Shown here piece after piece: positions 15,838-22,919 of a stretch of 22,919 nt of DNA. A model generated the notes under the pieces. The model was not told the DNA's origin and ran no database searches. It saw nothing but the letters and a program-made list of their open reading frames with translations. The translations under genes were made by a program, and so were the position numbers. Where the stretch lies: the IMG/VR virus record IMGVR_UViG_3300025674_000425, positions 1 through 22,919 of that record. One strand, 5' to 3'. This DNA is from a virus. Positions within the stretch are counted from its first letter, which is position 1, and each line of letters begins with the position of its first letter.

Positions 15838-16028
15838 GGCTTCTCGTGTTGTTTGACGATTCTGGTGATGGCAGCACGCATCGCGTGCGTCGGTTGTTGT
15901 GTGTCGCCTCGGATTAGCCGGTAGACCGTAGCATGGTGCGCTGGCAGCTCCTTGGCAATCCGCCTGACGCCCATGGTCGCGGCGATGCGGCGGAACTTGG
16001 CCTGCGTGTTGCTCCAGTCCTCGCGCAC
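15834..16028 (-). CDS. 64-residue helix-turn-helix protein in head operon
   Basis: GTG 16028 shares one base with the preceding TAG stop, and GAGGA lies four bases upstream, so this start is well supported. The 64-residue basic protein has a probable HTH at residues 17-43: an A-T-M-G-V-R-R-I-A-K-E-L helix, a turn, then the recognition-like helix ATVYRLIRGDTQQP and a final helix. The G-D-x-x-x-P ending is typical of Cro/Xre-YdaS-type folds. It may be a small repressor or DNA-binding accessory, but its place among coupled head genes suggests it is made late. The function is inferred from the HTH pattern. Confidence 0.75.
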   Translation of the reverse strand: MREDWSNTQAKFRRIAATMGVRRIAKELPAHHATVYRLIRGDTQQPTHAMRAAITRIVKQHEKP

Positions 16029-16936
16029 TACGTCCTCACAGATGCAAGGTCAGGCCGCCCACCGTGTCGGAATCCAGGGTCGGCAAACGCTCCGCTAGGC
16101 ACCTTGTCCTCGATCAAGCTCCCGTCCTTGCGGATGCGGCCCATCTTCTCGAGCTCTGACCGCGTGACATGCACGACTTGGCATCGGCAGTTGTAGCCCA
16201 GCGGCGGCGCGATCTTGCGCCACTCGGGGTTGCTGACCGACATGATCAGACCGTCAGCGGCGTCGTGGTTGTCGCGCGTGTCGCCGTCGCCGACTGCGTC
16301 GAATCGGAACGCAGGCGCGACCTCTTGGATGTCTGGATCTTGCGCCTGCCGGAACCGCCCGGCGCTGATGGCGGTGTTGATGTTGGTGCGAAAGACCATC
16401 CGCGCGTAGCCCTCTGACCACGCCTGCGACTGCACGCGGATGTCGTCGACGCGCATGGCAAGCCGCTGGCCGGCCTCGCCCTCGGGCACGCCGTCGCGCA
16501 GCGCGCGCTCGATGAACTTCTGCGCCTCGCTGGTAACGCTCTCCTCCGCCGACCGCACGAACGCCATGACCGCGTCTTCGCTGTAGAGTTGCGCGATGCG
16601 CTGCGCGGTGCGCTCGGCTGCGTCGACCAGCGTGACGGGTGCGCGCTCGACCATGTCTTGCAGCGCCTCGTCGAAGGTGACGCGCGGCAGCAGGGTTTGC
16701 GTCGGCTCGTCTGCGGCGAACTTGGCGCTGCGCTTGAGGTTCTGCAACAGCAGGCTAGCGCCCAGGATCTCGCCGACGCCCATGGTTTCGGCCATGACCT
16801 TGGCAAGCTGCTCGCGCGCGGCGCGGGCGCTGACGCGGTCGTCGCGGACCTTGGCGACGTAGAGCTCGTGAATGGCTGCGAAGTAGAGCCGCGCGTAGCG
16901 GCCAGACACGTCCTCGAGCAGCTTGTCTGTGTTCAT
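16028..16936 (-). CDS. Mu F / SPP1 gp7-like head morphogenesis protein
   Basis: The open frame extends upstream to 17101, but ATG 16936 overlaps the previous stop as ATGA and starts MNTDKLLEDVSGRYARLYF, giving 302 residues. The N-terminal 200 residues are helical. The MuF-type domain is clear at the C-terminus: RMVFRTNINTAISAGRF (179-195), DTRDNHDAADG (219-229) and PPLGYNCRCQV (244-254). This family assembles with the portal and a few copies are packaged in the head; SPP1 gp7 affects DNA exit. It follows portal by one gene, as expected. Confidence 0.9.
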   Translation of the reverse strand: MNTDKLLEDVSGRYARLYFAAIHELYVAKVRDDRVSARAAREQLAKVMAETMGVGEILGASLLLQNLKRSAKFAADEPTQTLLPRVTFDEALQDMVERAPVTLVDAAERTAQRIAQLYSEDAVMAFVRSAEESVTSEAQKFIERALRDGVPEGEAGQRLAMRVDDIRVQSQAWSEGYARMVFRTNINTAISAGRFRQAQDPDIQEVAPAFRFDAVGDGDTRDNHDAADGLIMSVSNPEWRKIAPPLGYNCRCQVVHVTRSELEKMGRIRKDGSLIEDKVPSGAFADPGFRHGGRPDLASVRT

Positions 16937-17475
16937 ACCGTGTAGCCGTAAACGATGAACTCGTGCGCGATGAGGCCGGTCAGGTCGTCGCGGACCTCGA
17001 CGCCGAAACACCGATCGGGCTGTAGCGAGTTGACGTGCAGGCTGCATCCGTCCTCGGCGAAGTCCCAGATGGCAACAAGGTGCTGGTTGCCGCCGCCCCA
17101 CGCATTCAACGTCGCTGGATAGGCGTGCAGCGACCAGTCGAAGTTGGTCTTGATCGGATGTCCTGCGGTGAGGTCGTCGACGATCGCGTTGGTCGTCGTG
17201 TTGAAGTAGCCGACGCGCAACCCGTTCCTCAGCGTGGCCAGCGCGCCGTAGGTCGCTGTCTGGAAGTTGCCCTGATCCTCGACGACGACGTGCAGTCTGT
17301 GGATGACATGCGTGCCATCGGTCGGCGGGTTGATCCGAAACAGTTGCGGCCCCAGATCAGATTCCTCGCTGCCGTCTACGTTGGCATCGTGCGATCCCGT
17401 CCCGTCGCCGACCGTGTCGAGGTGACGGTTGAGGAATTGCTTGTCGTCGTCGATGCGCTCGTAGACGTTCGCCAT
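16933..17475 (-). CDS. Beta-rich phage structural protein of unknown function
   Basis: A 180-residue protein; ATG 17475 shares one base with the portal stop (TGATG), and it ends in an ATGA overlap with the MuF-like gene. The sequence is rich in strands and turns: GDGTGSHDANVDGS near residues 23-36, FRINPPTDGTHVIHRLHVVV, PIKTNFDWSLHAYP, and a C-terminal VRDDLTGLIAHEFIVYGYTV. I recall related proteins in other phage head modules but no established function. There is no membrane segment or signal peptide. It may be a neck, fibre or capsid accessory subunit. Confidence 0.7.
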   Translation of the reverse strand: MANVYERIDDDKQFLNRHLDTVGDGTGSHDANVDGSEESDLGPQLFRINPPTDGTHVIHRLHVVVEDQGNFQTATYGALATLRNGLRVGYFNTTTNAIVDDLTAGHPIKTNFDWSLHAYPATLNAWGGGNQHLVAIWDFAEDGCSLHVNSLQPDRCFGVEVRDDLTGLIAHEFIVYGYTV

Positions 17476-19028
17476 CAGACCTGGGCTTGAGGTGTCGGGG
17501 TAAACTGCTCGGCCTCGGTGACCATGGCCTGCGCCTCGTCAAGCGGCAGGTTGAACATGCTAGTGAGCATTCGGATCGCAGTGCCGCTAGGCATCTGCCC
17601 ATTGACGACGCGGTCGATGATGTCCGCCGCCGCCTGCACCTGAGCGCCGTTGAGCGCCGTCTCTTGCAGGTCCACGGGCTCGGCGGGTTGCTCGGGCTCT
17701 GCGGTCTCGGGCTGTGAGGTGCCGAGGCCCAGACCACCGAATAGCGACGAGGCCGGATCTGGTGCGCTCCTGACGACCTCCTCGCCGGGCTCAGGCTTGC
17801 GGAATCCAGTTTGCTCAAGCACGTCCTCGAGCGAGAGCTCGACGCCCATGCTGGCAAGCACCTGCGCGACTGCGGCGCGCTCCTGCGGATCCTCCCGCTT
17901 CTCCTGCGTGATGTTGAAGCGCGGCTTCTCGTTGGCGATGCCGAGCTCTTGCAGGTTGGCGTGATTCTTCCACCAGATGCAGCCGAGCAGGTCGTCGGTG
18001 AGCGTGTCCTCGAGCGTCTCGCGGTCGTATTGGATCAGCGCCTCGGTGCTGTTCTCTTGGATCTGCGCGAGCGCGTAGCTGCCGCCGTCGTTGGCCGAGG
18101 TCGTCAGGTTCGCGCCCATGATCAGCGTGTAGATCGTCGACCGTAGCTCGTCGCGGATCGTGTTCATCAGTTGCCAGCCCTCGCCGCTGACGCTGACGCT
18201 CTCCACCGTGTCGCTGCTGTCGTAGACCAAGACGTGCCGGCTACGCAGATCCTCGAGCACGTCGCGCCACTGGTTGATCAGCTCCGTGTTCGGCAGGCCG
18301 GTCTCGGCGTCGCGCGCGCCGTCGACCTTGGCGGTCAGGATGCCTTGAGCGAACCGCTCGACCGCTTGCAAGCTCTCTTGGAACACCTGCGTCTTGGCAT
18401 ACCACCACCAGCCCAGCGCCTCGCGCAGCCCGCGCCCGTGGCCCAGCGTGCCTTCGTCGTCCTGGTAGACATGCCGGATCGTGTGCGCGGCGTCCTGCAC
18501 GCTCTGCGTCTGCCACTCTTGACCGTATACGTCCCACCGCTCCCAGTTGGCGGTGAGCGTCTCGCCGTGCTGCGGCACGATGCGGAACAGCCGCTTGTCG
18601 TGGTCCTCGATCCGCACCGGGCACCACCAGCGACGAGGCTTGCCGTCGCCGATCGTCAGCGTGCGCACCTTGCCGTGGATCGTGCCGAACCGGGCACCGG
18701 AGAAGAACGCCCGCGCAAGGTTGAGCCGCGCCTGCGTGAAGTCTTGGATGCCGTCGAGCAGCTCGTTGGCGATACCGACCGACAAGTCGGCGCGCGGACT
18801 GCCGGTGACGCGCGGAATACAGTTCCACCGCTGGCCAGCGATGAGGTGCCGCCGGTATCCGACCGCGTGAGCGATGTCGGCGTCTCGCAGCATTTTCTCC
18901 TCGAGCTCGGGCTCGCGGAGCAGCCACAGGCTCGGGTCGTGCACCTGGATGCCGCTGCGGTAGGCCGTCGACAGCGCGCGGACGTAGAGGTTCTGGCTCT
19001 GGTTCTGAACTCGTAGCTCGGTCGTCAT
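17475..19028 (-). CDS. Portal protein, DUF935 / Mu gp29-like
   Basis: A 517-residue protein from ATG 19028 with AAGG eight bases upstream. It resembles the DUF935 portal family: DADIAHAVGYRRHLIAGQRW near residues 49-68, RIVPQHGETL, HVYQDDEGTLGHGRGLREALGWWWYAKTQ, the wing/stem helix GEGWQLMNTIRDELRSTIYTLIMGANLTTS, and SYALAQIQENSTEALIQYDRETLEDTL. The C-terminal 60 residues (NGAQVQAAADIIDRVVNGQ) are the helical crown/clip region. Twelve copies form the ring through which DNA enters and leaves the head and to which terminase binds. Order terminase-portal-MuF is as expected. Confidence 0.9.
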   Translation of the reverse strand: MTTELRVQNQSQNLYVRALSTAYRSGIQVHDPSLWLLREPELEEKMLRDADIAHAVGYRRHLIAGQRWNCIPRVTGSPRADLSVGIANELLDGIQDFTQARLNLARAFFSGARFGTIHGKVRTLTIGDGKPRRWWCPVRIEDHDKRLFRIVPQHGETLTANWERWDVYGQEWQTQSVQDAAHTIRHVYQDDEGTLGHGRGLREALGWWWYAKTQVFQESLQAVERFAQGILTAKVDGARDAETGLPNTELINQWRDVLEDLRSRHVLVYDSSDTVESVSVSGEGWQLMNTIRDELRSTIYTLIMGANLTTSANDGGSYALAQIQENSTEALIQYDRETLEDTLTDDLLGCIWWKNHANLQELGIANEKPRFNITQEKREDPQERAAVAQVLASMGVELSLEDVLEQTGFRKPEPGEEVVRSAPDPASSLFGGLGLGTSQPETAEPEQPAEPVDLQETALNGAQVQAAADIIDRVVNGQMPSGTAIRMLTSMFNLPLDEAQAMVTEAEQFTPTPQAQV

Positions 19029-19061
19029 GCTGTCGCCTTATGGTGCGCGCAGTGTAGCAGA

Positions 19062-19397
19062 TTAGTCCTGCATGGATGCGCTGGTGCGGATAGCCCACTC
19101 GATGCCGGTCGTGCCGCCCCATCCCAGCCAAGCGACGTATCCCGCATCCTTCCACGGCTCGTCTTTGTGCTCGGCGCTGACCTCGGCGTTCTTGCGGTGC
19201 CTGTTGAAAGCAGCCATGCGCTTGACGGTCTCCGCGCTGATCGGCCTGCCGCTGGCAAGCTGCCGGGCTCGGACCCATCCGACTCGCGTCATGCCCTGCA
19301 CTGCGTCGCCGTGTTCCTCCCGCCAGCGCAGCACCTTCTTGGCGTTGCCCTTGGCACCTGCGGGCGGGCGATACGTTTTGGCGAAGTAGATGACCAT
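19062..19397 (-). CDS. Small phage domain protein between terminase and portal
   Basis: A 111-residue protein from ATG 19397, 20 bases after the terminase stop. It carries a recurrent phage pattern: GMTRVGWVRARQLASGRPIS, then TVKRMAAFNRHR, then AWLGWGGTTGIEWA. I know this as a short helical domain often fused to or located near head maturation or MuF genes, but I cannot name an accepted function. Here it is free-standing. No catalytic residues or membrane segment are visible. Spacing of 33 bases to the portal suggests the same transcript. Confidence 0.75.
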   Translation of the reverse strand: MVIYFAKTYRPPAGAKGNAKKVLRWREEHGDAVQGMTRVGWVRARQLASGRPISAETVKRMAAFNRHRKNAEVSAEHKDEPWKDAGYVAWLGWGGTTGIEWAIRTSASMQD

Positions 19398-19417
19398 GTC
19401 TGTGGTTGCCTGCTAGC

Positions 19418-21010
19418 TCATGGCATAAGCCATCGGTCGGTCCGCTCCTGCCGGTCGTCGGGGTGCACGTCGTGCGTGACGTTGCGGCGCTGCGGAATGT
19501 TACCAAACGGCTGACGATTGCCTAGCGGGTGTGCCTCGAGCCACGCCCACGCGCCGCTCGTAGCGTCAACCTCGTCGCACGTCGCGGCGTCAGGGAAGCC
19601 TTCAACGATGCTTAGGAAGTCCGCTGTCCACGGGCCTGCGAAGAGCCGGATGCCGTCGGTCTGGTCGTGCACGGCCTTGCCTGCGTCGACGCCGTGCCAC
19701 GGTGCGCCCGTGTCCGGTCCCTCGCCGCGACGTTGAAAGCCACGCTCGAGGCACGACGCGACCGGGTCGGCGCGGCTGGTCTTGGCCGACATGGACGCGC
19801 TGCCTCGCGTCATGGTGCGCGCCTCGCGGTCCGTCATCGAGCTCGGGCGCGCGCCGACGACGCGGTAGCCTTGCGCCCGCAGGCGCTTCTCGAGCGCGTG
19901 AAACTGCGCCAGCCCGCCGCTGCCGCCCTCGATCTCCAGGCCCACCGTGACGGCGTGCCCGTCCGCCTGCGCCGTCTGGACGATCAGGTCGTCACGCTTG
20001 CCCGGCGTCGCTCGGAATGCGCGGCAGTGTTCAATGGCTCTGACGCCGCGCCTGTGCCGGGCCATGAGCACGCCGGCGGTCTTGGCGGCAGTGCTCTTCT
20101 CGCTCGCCGCAAGATCCCACCAGCGGATGCGTTGGCAGTCCGAGCCGGGCCATCGGTCGGTCTCGGGGTCGAGGAGCGGCCCGAACCACTCGGCGCGGAA
20201 GTAGTCGCCGGGCTCGCGGGCGGACCAATCGCCTTCGAGGAGCTGCTGCCGGACGGTCGGGTGCAGGTGCTCGAGGCCAGCCACGTAGGCGTCGCGGTCG
20301 AGGTAGGGGTTGTCGGCGATCCGGGCGGGCACGTAGCGGTGCTGCGGCGGCGCGCGCTGCCCGGTGTCGGGGTCGATGCCGCCGATGAACTGCCGCGCGA
20401 CCCAGTCGTGACCGGGTCCGCCGGGGTTGCTGGCTGCTAGGGTCCGTAGCGGAATGCGGCTGTCGCTGCCGCGCCGCACGCGGCTGATGCCGACGTATTC
20501 GTATGGTGCCGCCGTAGGCCACTGCGTCAGCTCGTCCCAGCCCGTGAACTGATACTCCGCGCCCTGGTAGCGCAGGTGATCGTTGGGCTTGAACAGGTAG
20601 GCGAACGCGACCTTGCCGCCGTTGGGGAACCTGAAGACCTTGTTCGTCCCGTCCCAGTGCGCGCCCTTGGGTATCCACCACTCCATCGCCCGGTCGAGCA
20701 GCGCGCCCGGCTGGGTCAGGTCGGTGAACGTGCGCCGGAACAGAATGCCAGCGAAGTCGGGCTCGTTCCACGCATACTGCGCCGCCGCCATGAGCAGCGC
20801 GTCGCTCTTTCCACCGCCTGCGCTGCCGCCGTAGAGAGCCTGGAAGACGCGATCGGTCGGCGAGCTCAGGTGCAGGCCAAGGAAGACCTGCTGCGCTGGC
20901 AGCGGCCAGTGCGGTATCCACGGGTTGCCGTAGACGCGCGGGCAGAGCTGCTCGAGAGCCGCCGCGCACTTCTCGCGGCCTTGCGCCTCACGTTCCGCCG
21001 GCTGGCTCAT
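19418..21010 (-). CDS. terL: Terminase large subunit (TerL)
   Basis: A 530-residue protein; ATG 21010 overlaps the small-subunit gene by 23 bp. ATPase motifs: Walker A GGSAGGGKS at 61-69, a Walker B-like YQFTGWDE at 153-160, and coupling motif ASNPGG near 193-198. The RNase H-like nuclease starts with RWWDLA (Asp299), GLEIEGGSGG (Glu357 or Glu359) and CDEVDATSGAW (Asp480 area). A stretch of about 28 residues at 423-450 looks like an insertion. It drives DNA translocation into the prohead and cuts the concatemer. The packaging strategy cannot be read from the sequence. Confidence 0.95.
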   Translation of the reverse strand: MSQPAEREAQGREKCAAALEQLCPRVYGNPWIPHWPLPAQQVFLGLHLSSPTDRVFQALYGGSAGGGKSDALLMAAAQYAWNEPDFAGILFRRTFTDLTQPGALLDRAMEWWIPKGAHWDGTNKVFRFPNGGKVAFAYLFKPNDHLRYQGAEYQFTGWDELTQWPTAAPYEYVGISRVRRGSDSRIPLRTLAASNPGGPGHDWVARQFIGGIDPDTGQRAPPQHRYVPARIADNPYLDRDAYVAGLEHLHPTVRQQLLEGDWSAREPGDYFRAEWFGPLLDPETDRWPGSDCQRIRWWDLAASEKSTAAKTAGVLMARHRRGVRAIEHCRAFRATPGKRDDLIVQTAQADGHAVTVGLEIEGGSGGLAQFHALEKRLRAQGYRVVGARPSSMTDREARTMTRGSASMSAKTSRADPVASCLERGFQRRGEGPDTGAPWHGVDAGKAVHDQTDGIRLFAGPWTADFLSIVEGFPDAATCDEVDATSGAWAWLEAHPLGNRQPFGNIPQRRNVTHDVHPDDRQERTDRWLMP

Positions 21011-21458
21011 TCTCCACCGCTAGGACGCGCTGTGCGATCTGTGTGGCTTGGATGAGCTGCCGCGCGAACTCGGCGCTGTCGGGCACGGGCGGGCCGAGCT
21101 GCGCGACGCCAGCCTGCGCGTGCGCTTCGTTGTGCACGACGACCTTGGGATCTTGCTTGGCGTAGCGTTGGGGAAAGCGGCGCTCAAGCATCCACGCAAC
21201 CGCCGTCCAGTTGTCGTCCATCGCGCGCAGCATCCGCCCGTGCAGCGAAGCCTCGGCCTTGGCTTCTGCTTTTTCTAAGTCTGTGACAAACTGTGGATTG
21301 CGCTCCTTGTGCTTGCGCATGGCTGCGCCGTCGATCCCCGCCATGCGCGCGGCGCGCTCAGGCCAGATGCCGAGCTCAACGTGCCGCAGGATCGTCTCGA
21401 CGACCTCGGGCGTCATGACGCTGCGAGGTCTGCCCACTGCCCGCTTGGTTTTAGCCAT
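20988..21458 (-). CDS. terS: Terminase small subunit
   Basis: A 156-residue protein; ATG 21458 overlaps the methyltransferase stop by 8 bp. The N-terminal basic tail (AKTKRAVGRPRS) leads into a helix-turn-helix (ILRHVELGIWPERAARMAGIDGAAMRKHKERNP, roughly residues 23-55), which should bind the packaging site. A helical oligomerisation segment follows (KAEAKAEASLHGRMLRAM, and AVAWMLERRFPQRYAK). This is the usual layout for small terminases of about 150-180 residues, and the gene directly precedes terL. Confidence 0.85.
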   Translation of the reverse strand: MAKTKRAVGRPRSVMTPEVVETILRHVELGIWPERAARMAGIDGAAMRKHKERNPQFVTDLEKAEAKAEASLHGRMLRAMDDNWTAVAWMLERRFPQRYAKQDPKVVVHNEAHAQAGVAQLGPPVPDSAEFARQLIQATQIAQRVLAVENEPAGGT

Positions 21459-22620
21459 TCCGCACCGCCTTTTGCCCGGTCAGGTTCTCCCACCGCTCGA
21501 CGATGACGTCGCAGTAGGCGGGGTCGATCTCCATGCCGTAGCAGGTTCTGCCAAGCTGCTGTGCCACAAGCAAAGTCGTGCCTGAGCCCAGATACGGGTC
21601 AAGTATGCTCGAGCCTTTGGCTGCCGCAATGCTGGCAGCCATTACCGACATAGGCTTCTGTGTTGGATGCCATCGCTTTGTGTCTTGGGCCTCTCGATTG
21701 TTCCAGCCTCCCCACGGCACACGCACCATGGACCGAGCCTGCTTTCTGCGAGACCAACAGACCTCAAAAGGCGCGCCCGGAATAGCATCGGCGGCCTCTG
21801 ATGCCCTCTTGTCCCAGATGATCCAAGAGCCGCCCGGAGGTAGGCGGTCATAAAACCAGTCTCCTCCCCACAGTAGAACATCGCCTTTCGTCGCGTTTAG
21901 GCAAACTGACGGATCAAACGGCTGGTCATCGCCATGCACAGGCTTGATCGCTCGGCGTACAGAGTTGTCCATGCCCTGCTGTGCGGTGCCCGCTGTTCCG
22001 TCGTATGCCATGCCATAGGGTGGATCGCTCACGACGGCATCGGGTTGCTGACCCTGCAACAGCATCTGCAAAGCGTCCACATTTGCACAGTCGCCGCACA
22101 GCAGGCGATGCGGGCCTAGCGTCCACAGGTCGCCGGGCTGCGTGATCGACTCGGCGGGCGGCTCCGGTGCCTCGTCCTCGACGATCTCGTCGGGCTCGAG
22201 GCCGCGCATGAGCCCAGCCAGCTCCTTGTCGTCGAACGCCAGCAGGTCGCGGGTCGGCTCGTCCATGCCGTCCAGCAGGGTCGCCAGCGTCTCGTCGTCC
22301 CACTCGGCCAGCTCGGCGGTGCGGTTGTCGGCAATGGCGAACTGCACCGCCTGGGCGCTGTCCTCGTCGATGACGACCGCCGCAATGTAATCCCAGCCCA
22401 GCACCTTGGCAGCTTCGAGCGTGCCGTTGCCGGCGCGCACGATCATGCCCTCGCGCTGCACGACCAGCGGCTTGCGCTGCCCGAACGCCGCTAGCGAAGC
22501 CTTGATCGAGTCGAGGTTGCGCTGGCCGTGCTTGCGTGCGTTGCTTGGGTCTGGGTTCAGATCCGCAACTGCGACGGCTAGTTTGCGCAGATCCTCAACG
22601 ATGTGCGGGTGCTTAGTCAT
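21451..22620 (-). CDS. ParB-domain / DNA methyltransferase fusion protein
   Basis: The open frame reaches 22725, but ATG 22620 overlaps the RusA-like stop by 8 bp and starts MTKHPHIVEDLRKL, so 389 residues is preferred. Residues 13-110 are a ParB/Srx-type domain (LNPDPSNARKHGQR, GNGTLEAAKVLGW). Residues 160-389 are an N4/N6 DNA methylase with DPPY at 199-202, HPTQKP at 318-323 and DPYLGSGTT at 341-349; DPPY before GSGTT gives the beta order. It likely methylates A or C exocyclic amino groups in phage DNA, which may protect it from host restriction or mark packaging sites. The target sequence is unknown. The C-terminal domain has lower GC than the N-terminal one. Confidence 0.9.
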   Translation of the reverse strand: MTKHPHIVEDLRKLAVAVADLNPDPSNARKHGQRNLDSIKASLAAFGQRKPLVVQREGMIVRAGNGTLEAAKVLGWDYIAAVVIDEDSAQAVQFAIADNRTAELAEWDDETLATLLDGMDEPTRDLLAFDDKELAGLMRGLEPDEIVEDEAPEPPAESITQPGDLWTLGPHRLLCGDCANVDALQMLLQGQQPDAVVSDPPYGMAYDGTAGTAQQGMDNSVRRAIKPVHGDDQPFDPSVCLNATKGDVLLWGGDWFYDRLPPGGSWIIWDKRASEAADAIPGAPFEVCWSRRKQARSMVRVPWGGWNNREAQDTKRWHPTQKPMSVMAASIAAAKGSSILDPYLGSGTTLLVAQQLGRTCYGMEIDPAYCDVIVERWENLTGQKAVRNG

Positions 22621-22919
22621 GCGGCTGGATCTCCAGCGTGACCATAACGCGACCGTGCGGCTTGTGTGGGTCCGCCATGACCGGACGCTCAAGCCGGAAG
22701 TTGTAGTCGTCGACGCCGATGGCATCTGCGATCCCGTCTAGGCTGGACTTCATGCGCGCGACGAGGTTGTCGATGTCGTAGCGGTAACGGGCGGGCGGCT
22801 CGAACGTGAGCCGGACGTTGATCTGGTCATCGGTCCCCGCCTGTTGAAAGGGTGCCCATGTCTCGCCGGGTTGCGTCATGCTGCCGCGCGCGAGCAGGTA
22901 GGCTTGACTGCGGGCGCGC
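22613..22919 (-). CDS. RusA-like Holliday junction resolvase (probably partial at right edge)
   Basis: A methionine at 22879 gives 88 residues, but it has no Shine-Dalgarno and the frame stays open upstream to the edge for at least 13 more codons, so the true start is probably outside the window. The core RusA signature is present: NVRLTFEPP, then RYRYDIDNLVARMKSSLDG with paired aspartates, then AIGVDDYNFRLE with the further DD. E. coli RusA has 120 residues and uses these acidic residues to bind metal and cut four-way junctions. The N-terminal substrate-binding strand is not seen. It likely resolves recombination intermediates before packaging. Confidence 0.8.
   Translation of the reverse strand, partial: RARSQAYLLARGSMTQPGETWAPFQQAGTDDQINVRLTFEPPARYRYDIDNLVARMKSSLDGIADAIGVDDYNFRLERPVMADPHKPHGRVMVTLEIQPHD

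Noticed and set aside
16934-17101. Extended N-terminus of the MuF-like gene to ATG 17101
   Set aside because: This would overlap the preceding gene by over 160 bp with Arg/Pro-rich shadow sequence; ATG 16936 gives an ATGA overlap and a normal start.
22621-22725. Extended N-terminus of the ParB-methyltransferase
   Set aside because: The first 35 codons are Ser/Thr/Arg-rich shadow of the RusA-like gene; ATG 22620 gives an 8-bp overlap and starts right before the ParB domain.
1-22919. Diversity-generating retroelement, CRISPR array, tRNA or integrase
   Set aside because: No reverse transcriptase motif, regularly spaced repeat, cloverleaf or recombinase signature was seen on either strand.

Overview
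This window is a contiguous piece of a tailed-phage (Caudoviricetes) genome or prophage, GC-rich (about 70% in most blocks I counted by eye). Every convincing gene lies on the minus strand, so transcription runs from the right edge (22919) to the left edge (1). Genes are packed with 1-bp, 4-bp (ATGA/GTGA) or 8-bp overlaps or gaps of a few bases, which indicates one long, translationally coupled late operon. No tRNA, CRISPR array, integrase, transposase, lysis gene or host gene is visible, and no stretch over 300 bp lacks a gene. The host cannot be inferred. I could not support a specific promoter.

Right end (22919-21451): a RusA-type Holliday-junction resolvase, probably cut by the window edge, and a ParB-domain/DNA-methyltransferase fusion. 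Packaging (21458-19418): small and large terminase subunits. Head module (19397-12605): a small recurrent phage domain protein, a DUF935/Mu gp29-like portal, a beta-rich protein, a MuF/SPP1-gp7-like head morphogenesis protein, a tiny helix-turn-helix protein, another small beta-rich protein, a protease with a fused scaffold and a probable internal scaffold start, a decoration-type protein, and a Mu gpT-like major capsid protein. A strong intrinsic terminator (12533-12571) follows the capsid gene.

Connector/tail module (12507-1): an unknown protein, a protein with a carbohydrate-binding-like domain, an SGNH/GDSL esterase with a non-catalytic C-terminal extension, a Mu gpG-like virion morphogenesis protein, a probable tail tube, a probable chaperone, a tail-terminator-like protein with a beta-sandwich extension, two short proteins standing where a tape measure is expected, two large baseplate/tail-tip-like proteins, and a Gly/Pro-rich protein with a 25-residue glycine run that leaves the window on the left.

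The head genes resemble phage Mu's late head block (portal, F, protease/scaffold, T, G) but sit beside a RusA resolvase and a ParB-methyltransferase, so the genome is mosaic. The most unusual points are the lack of any long tape-measure gene, the esterase and sugar-binding-like genes between capsid and tail, the HTH protein inside the head operon, the composition break inside the methyltransferase, and the poly-glycine tail-tip protein.
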